Origin: Nanobdellota archaeon
Lineage (GTDB): Archaea; Nanobdellota; Nanobdellia; Pacearchaeales; GW2011-AR1
Assembly: GCA_027334715.1 (NCBI GenBank)
Contig: DAHWUG010000002.1
Location: forward strand, 64,977 to 97,631
Length of the DNA stretch: 32,655 nt
Reading direction: 5' to 3'
Of this stretch, positions 27,717-32,655 are shown piece after piece. The notes beneath the pieces were generated by a model. That model did not search any database. It saw only the letters and a list, made by a program, of their open reading frames with translations, and was not told the origin of the DNA. Position numbers and translations under genes: made by a program. Position 1 is the stretch's first letter. Each line of letters begins with the position of its first letter.

Positions 27717-28286
27717 TTATCTTTTCCTAATCTTTTTCACAAAATAAACAATCAGGTAAATTACCGCTGCAAGAAGGGTTACTAATATTGTTAAGCTGGA
27801 TAAAGTTCCTATAAGGCTGTTAAAAACTTCCCCGATAAAATATCCTATAATTGAATGAACTATTGCATAAAGAAATTCTCCCATCAGTACAGCTGTTATG
27901 AATTTTTTCCTGTTGATTTCCTCAAAACCGGCAACATAGCTTACAACAGCGCAAAGCGCAAAGAAAATCCATCTTGTCCAGAAGACTATTGAAAACTCAT
28001 GCTCTTTCAGAAGATTTCTTGCCTTTTTCTCATTATCCCTGAAAAATGAAAATCTTCTTAGCTTTGTCCTGAATCTTTCAGAAAAGAATTTTGCAAGCTC
28101 GTAAGCAAGTATGTCTCCAAAAGCAGCTGCGACAAAAACAACAGCAGTAAAAATAATCAGGGAAGTAATGTTTGTTATTGATGATGCAAATGCAATCAGT
28201 GTCAGGCTTCCTCCCGGAAAGCCGAAAGATCCTGCAACTTGCAGGACAAAAATGGTTATCAATCCAAGAACAGATATTCCTGTCAT
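27717..28286 (-). CDS. DedA/VTT-domain membrane protein
   Basis: FGDILAYELAKFFSERF, EFSIVFWTRWIF, multi-TM. Confidence 0.75.
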   Translation of the reverse strand: MTGISVLGLITIFVLQVAGSFGFPGGSLTLIAFASSITNITSLIIFTAVVFVAAAFGDILAYELAKFFSERFRTKLRRFSFFRDNEKKARNLLKEHEFSIVFWTRWIFFALCAVVSYVAGFEEINRKKFITAVLMGEFLYAIVHSIIGYFIGEVFNSLIGTLSSLTILVTLLAAVIYLIVYFVKKIRKR

Positions 28287-28633
28287 TTCCTAAGATTGTT
28301 GAGCTCAGAGATTATCTGAGCGCAATTTTTATTGTAAAAGATGCAATATCTGTCAAGGGAGATATGATAATTTATGGCAGTTGTGTTTCCTATTGCTGAA
28401 TAAATTTGTGAGTAAGTCAGGTTGAAATTATGCTCAATTTCCTTCAGGGTCATCCACGATTGGATTGTTATTCCGTTCTGCCTGAAATAATAATGCCTTT
28501 GCTGCCACAATGAATAATTTTCATAAGTTCTTGCTGCAATAAGGAAAATCAGGAAAATCAGGATGATTATTATGAGAATGTAAATTATTTTCTGCATCAA
28601 GCTATTTTTTCTTTTTTTGTTTCTGTTTGGCAT
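28283..28633 (-). CDS. Uncharacterised 116-aa single-TM protein
   Basis: Start at MPNRNKKRKN; 4-nt overlap with the DedA-like start; TM IIYILIIIILIFLIFLIAA. Confidence 0.6.
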   Translation of the reverse strand: MPNRNKKRKNSLMQKIIYILIIIILIFLIFLIAARTYENYSLWQQRHYYFRQNGITIQSWMTLKEIEHNFNLTYSQIYSAIGNTTAINYHISLDRYCIFYNKNCAQIISELNNLRK

Positions 28634-28640
28634 TTTTATT

Positions 28641-29096
28641 TTAAAGCTTGAACCAGAGCCATGATTTATTCGGCTTTGAGCCATAGTGAGTTTTAATAAG
28701 CACATAATCGCCATTTAACTTCTTGCCAATAAGCCTGAATTCTATTTTATTAGAACTTTTATTTTTCAGCAAATAAGTTCCATTGTCCCAGATTTCAACT
28801 GTTCCTGCTCCGTAATTCCCTTTGGGAATATTTCCGTGAAATTTTGCATATTCAATCGGATGGTCTTCAACATGAACAGCCAGTCTTTTTATTCCTTTTT
28901 CAGCTGGCGGATCTTTCGGAACAACCCATGAAGCAAGAACTCCATTCATTTCTAGGCGTAAATCGTAATGGTGATTTCTTGCAAAATGGCTGTGTATTAC
29001 AAATATTCTTTTTTTAGGGTCCTTTTTTTTTGTCTTACCTTTTGGTTCTTTAGTTTTACTAAAGTCTCTTTTTTTCTTATACTGTTTTAATGACAT
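28641..29096 (-). CDS. Standalone LigD-type 3'-phosphoesterase (PE) domain protein
   Basis: FVIHSHFARNHHYDLRLEMNGVLASWVVPKDPP...HVEDHPIEYAKFHGNIPKGNYGAGTVEIWDNGTY. Confidence 0.92.
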   Translation of the reverse strand: MSLKQYKKKRDFSKTKEPKGKTKKKDPKKRIFVIHSHFARNHHYDLRLEMNGVLASWVVPKDPPAEKGIKRLAVHVEDHPIEYAKFHGNIPKGNYGAGTVEIWDNGTYLLKNKSSNKIEFRLIGKKLNGDYVLIKTHYGSKPNKSWLWFKL

Positions 29097-29097
29097 T

Positions 29098-29643
29098 TCA
29101 CCAAAATGGCACTTTTATGATTGCCAATCCTCCATTTTTTAACATTTTTGAGATTAATTTATTTTTTCCTTCATAATAAACCCCATCTCCATCATCATCT
29201 CTAACAAGTTCACCAGTTATCTGATTTTTATATCTGAACTTTCTTATGAAATCTTTCTTTATTTTAAATCCTGTTTTCTTGAAAAATCCTATATTTTTTC
29301 TTTCTGTAAATGCTAATCCTGTCTTGCCTGTTTTTTTAAGATAGTTTAGTCCTGCTAATGCTAAAGCTTTCCCGTATCCTTGCCCTTTTTTTATTGCTAA
29401 TCCTCTTCCCATACCCAGTATATTATACTTTTTATTTTGATAATCAACTTCAACTGGTTTTAACATTCCAAAAGCCATTATTTCTTTATTATTAATTATA
29501 AAGAAGAACTCTGCACTTTTATCCTCTTTCTTAAAATTAACTTTTGCTTCTTTTCCGTATTCCTTAATTCTTTGCCTGTTTATAAAGGAAATCTCTTCTT
29601 TAGAAAGCTTATTCACGCTCTTTTTCACTATTTTAAGGGGCAT
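29098..29643 (-). CDS. GNAT-like acetyltransferase
   Basis: GMGRGLAIKKGQGYGKALALAGLNYLKKTGKTGLAFTERKNIGFFKKTGFK. Confidence 0.7.
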   Translation of the reverse strand: MPLKIVKKSVNKLSKEEISFINRQRIKEYGKEAKVNFKKEDKSAEFFFIINNKEIMAFGMLKPVEVDYQNKKYNILGMGRGLAIKKGQGYGKALALAGLNYLKKTGKTGLAFTERKNIGFFKKTGFKIKKDFIRKFRYKNQITGELVRDDDGDGVYYEGKNKLISKMLKNGGLAIIKVPFW

Positions 29644-29673
29644 AATTTGTTTAAGAAATCAGGATATAAATAA

Positions 29674-29901
29674 TTATTTCTTCTTCTCGGGAACTTCATT
29701 CTTTGTTCCGCATTCATGGCAGAACTTCTGCCTTTCGTCAAGTGTTGTTCCGCATGTTTTGCACTTTAATATTATTGGCTTGACATCAACATGAGTCTTA
29801 TAGCCTGCCCTTCCTGAAACTATTTTTGAAAAAACATCGACAAATTGGTCAGACCTCTGCAAATCCTCCTGTATCCTCTGCCTGTCATAAATCTCGCCCA
29901 T
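29674..29901 (-). CDS. Small zinc-ribbon protein
   Basis: CKTCGTTLDERQKFCHECG; start set to MGEIYDRQ (29901). Confidence 0.7.
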   Translation of the reverse strand: MGEIYDRQRIQEDLQRSDQFVDVFSKIVSGRAGYKTHVDVKPIILKCKTCGTTLDERQKFCHECGTKNEVPEKKK

Positions 29902-29999
29902 AATTAGTTTAGGAAAAACATATTTAAAAATATTTTTCTGCAATAGGTGCAATAAGAGATTTCACAAATATTATAAAGTTTTGATGAACTATCCTTTAA

Positions 30000-30290
30000 A
30001 TGAAAAAAAGCACAAAAAGAATTTTGCTTGTAGCCGGATTAACTCTCGCAGTTGTCATTATGCTTGCCTTTTTTGGCTCTTGCCTTTATCAGTTTGAGAT
30101 ATTGCAGAAAGCTCACAGCAGCTTTGAGAATTATTACAGTTTCAGGGGATGCGTAAATCTGGTAAGCAGGGGCCCTGATTACGGGTATTGCAGTCTTGCA
30201 AACGGGCAGATAATAAAAATAGTGCAGTATCAGGGAGGATGGTATCTAGACGGAGATTTGCCGAGATGCTTCCTTGGAATCTGCTTCTGA
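30000..30290 (+). CDS. Small secreted/membrane-anchored protein
   Basis: N-terminal TM/signal RILLVAGLTLAVVIMLAFFGSC; Cys-containing exported region; TATA-like box about 29 nt upstream. Confidence 0.6.
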   Translation: MKKSTKRILLVAGLTLAVVIMLAFFGSCLYQFEILQKAHSSFENYYSFRGCVNLVSRGPDYGYCSLANGQIIKIVQYQGGWYLDGDLPRCFLGICF

Positions 30291-30647
30291 GGAAAATGGA
30301 GTTTTTCCTCGAAAGGTTTATAAATGAAAAAAGTTCTAATTTCTTGTTAACTAAGATGAGTGCCTTACAAATGTGCATACTAACTAAGTTTAACTTTAGG
30401 ACAGCCTGCATTAAGGTATGAAGTATGTAGAAGCAGTCATTTAGTTGTAATTCTTTTATAGATTCATTAAAATTTGAGACAGCCAATAGTAAGGATGCGT
30501 TTATCAACGGTAAATTAAAAACTGAAGAGTAAACGCGAATGTGTGAAGTGTTCGTTTCTTACCAAATAATAAATAACGAACGCGGAATTGATTTAGTTCA
30601 AAATTATATTATAAATAAAATCTTGAAAAATAAATATGAGATTCTTG

Positions 30648-32092
30648 AATCCAGTTGATCCTGCTGGCGGCTGCGGCTCTCTGGTTTGCACTTAGACATG
30701 CAAGTTCTTTCATTTAGCAATAGGTGGAAAGCGAACTGCTCAGTAACACGTAGCTAACCTGCCCTTAAGTCGATGATAACCTCGGGAAACTGAGACTAAA
30801 AATCGATAGAAGACATACCCTGGAAAGATTTGTCTTTGAAATTCGTGCTTAAGGATGGGGCTGCGGCGGATTAGGTAGTTGGCGGGGTAATAGCCCACCA
30901 AGCCTTTGATCCGTAAGGGCTCTTAGCGGAGAGGCCCTGAGAGGGAATCTGAGACACTATTCCCAGCCCTACGGGGTGCAGCAGTTAGGAATCATTTGCA
31001 ATGCGCGAAAGCGTGACAATTTGAACCAGAGTGCTTCTCACTTGAGAAGCTTTTGCCAAATGTAAAAAGTTTGGCGAATAAGGACTGGGTAAGACGGGTG
31101 CCAGCCGCCGCGGTAATACCCGCGGTCCAAGTCGCAGCCATCTTTATTGGGTCTAAAACATCCGTAGCTTGCCTGATAAGTTCCTCGTGAAATCTTATCT
31201 CTTAAGGATAAGGCGTGCGAGGAGTACTGCCAGGCTAGAGACCGGAAGACGTAGGAAGTACGTTCGAAGTAGCGGTAAAATGCGTTAATCTCGGACGGAC
31301 TCACAACAGCGAAGGCATCCTACGAGGACGGTTCTGACTGTAAGGGATGAAGGCTAGGGGCGCAAAGTGGATTAGATACCCATGTAGTCCTAGCAGTAAA
31401 CACTGCACACTAAACATTAGTACCTCCTCGAGAGGTATTGGTGCTGTAGAGAAGTCGAAGAGTGTGCTACCTGGGAAGTATAGCCGCAAGGCCGAAACTT
31501 AAAGGAATTGGCGGGGAGACACTACAACGGGTGACGCGTGCGGTTCAATTAGATTCTACACCGTGAACCTCACCAGGACCGACAGCAGAATGAAGGTCAG
31601 TCTAAAGGGCTTACCTGACACGCTGAGAGGAGTTGCATGGCCGACGTCAGCCTGTGTCGTGAGATGACCTGTTAAATCAGGTAACAGGCAAGACCCACAT
31701 GTATATTTACTATGCGTACAATATACAGATCGCCTTGGTAACATGGATGAAAGTGTGGGCTACGTTAGGTGAGTACAGCCTGAATGCCCTGGGCGACACG
31801 CGCGCGTCAATGGTGGACACAGTGGGATGCAACTCCGAAAGGAGAAGCTAACCTCATAAAATCCATCTCAGTCCAGATTGAGGCTTGCAATTCAGCCTCA
31901 TGACGCTGGAATCCGTAGTAATCGTTTGTTAGCAGCGAACGGTGAATACGTCACTGTCTCTTGCACTCACTGCCCGTCAAACCAACCAAGTTATGCTATG
32001 GTGAAACGAGTTTTCGGAGAACCTTAGTATGGTGAGGTAGGTTAAGTCGTCACAAGGTATCTGTAGGGGAACCTGCAGATGGATCACCTCCT
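30648..32092 (+). rRNA. 16S ribosomal RNA (archaeal, divergent)
   Basis: AATCCAGTTGATCCTGC at 5' end, GTGCCAGCCGCCGCGGTAATAC, ATTAGATACCC, AAACTTAAAGGAATTGGCGGGG, 3' GGATCACCTCCT; ends approximate. Confidence 0.95.
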
Positions 32093-32114
32093 AAAATTTT
32101 TAAATAAAATTTTA
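32092..32114 (+). repeat. Perfect 9-bp inverted repeat at the 16S 3' end
   Basis: TAAAATTTT-TAAAT-AAAATTTTA. Confidence 0.55.
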
Positions 32115-32238
32115 CCTTATGAAAATTGGCATCAAAAATATTAATGCAAGATGAATTAGCTTTACAGCGAGATTCTTCTACATACACTCATCTAGTTCGG
32201 AAAAGTTTTAAAAAACTACTTCGGCTCAGAAGTGCAAC

Positions 32239-32310
32239 GGGCCTGTAGTCCAATGGTTAGAATACCTCGTTTGCACCGAGGAGTTCCGGGTTCGATTCCC
32301 GGCAGGTCCA
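32239..32310 (+). tRNA. tRNA-Ala (anticodon UGC), CCA not encoded
   Basis: Acceptor GGGCCTG/CAGGTCC with G3:U70, anticodon stem CCTCG-TTTGCAC-CGAGG, T arm CCGGG-TTCGATT-CCCGG. Confidence 0.95.
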
Positions 32311-32412
32311 TTCGGATTTATTCGAGTGTGAAAAAGTGCATTGCTTTCTGAACAGGATTAGTTAACAAACAAATATGAATTTCAGTCACAAGATTGAAAG
32401 GATAGAAACAAA

Positions 32413-32607
32413 ATGACAATGAACAAACTAGAAAAAATGTTATTGACAGAAGCAATAATTGGAATAGCTTTAGGAGTTACTGGAGCTACTATTAATAACA
32501 AATATCTTGAATATGCCGGTATTGTAGTATTAGGCGGTTCAGTTGGTTATGCTATTGCAAAACCATCCGACGTATTTTACAAAGATAAAACAGATAAAGA
32601 AAATTAA
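32413..32607 (+). CDS. Small 64-aa membrane protein downstream of tRNA-Ala
   Basis: Intact ORF with two hydrophobic segments (AIIGIALGVTGATI, YAGIVVLGGSVGYAI); GAAAGGA about 10 nt upstream of ATG. Confidence 0.55.
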   Translation: MTMNKLEKMLLTEAIIGIALGVTGATINNKYLEYAGIVVLGGSVGYAIAKPSDVFYKDKTDKEN

Positions 32608-32655
32608 CAAATCATATTCACTTTATGTGAAACGTGGTGCCTGAAGAGATTTCAG

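Noticed and set aside
30400-30494. Two loose copies of GACAGCC-N6-AAGG about 80 nt apart upstream of 16S
   Set aside because: Short and imperfect; no third copy seen; could easily be chance.
30142-30507. 121-aa minus-strand and 77-aa plus-strand ORFs in the pre-16S gap
   Set aside because: Overlap the 96-aa ORF and AT-rich gap; no start context or motif support.
31038-31744. Minus-strand ORFs (62-88 aa) inside the 16S gene
   Set aside because: Lie entirely within rRNA; spurious.
1-32655. CRISPR array, transposon or prophage
   Set aside because: No regularly spaced direct repeats, transposase, integrase or phage structural motifs were seen.

Overview
The window looks like archaeal chromosome, probably DPANN (Woesearchaeales/Pacearchaeales-like, inferred from gene content, short proteins and a divergent 16S). 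It is densely packed with housekeeping genes. Main blocks: (1) an edge-truncated PKD-domain surface protein; an Era-like GTPase / DUF2073 / Zn-ribbon trio; CCA-adding enzyme. (2) A minus-strand block with two FHA proteins, a TM protein, a 42-aa ORF missing from the ORF track, a TrmB-like regulator and two unknown ORFs. (3) Proteasome beta, aCPSF1 and a presenilin-like protease. (4) PepF-like M3 peptidase, Mre11-Rad50, archaeal RNase J. (5) A Pop5-PsmA-SBDS-Rrp4-Rrp41-Rrp42-RpoK-enolase-uS2 superoperon with a small or accessory ORF at most junctions. (6) DedA-like protein, standalone LigD phosphoesterase domain, GNAT. (7) 16S rRNA, tRNA-Ala(UGC), and a small membrane-protein ORF just downstream. 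The strongest leads are the interleaved small ORFs in the exosome operon, the FHA/TrmB block, 16S substitutions at near-universal decoding-centre positions, and a consistent TATA-to-ATG spacing implying leaderless first cistrons. No CRISPR array, transposase or prophage was seen. All family calls were made by eye from motifs; no search was run.
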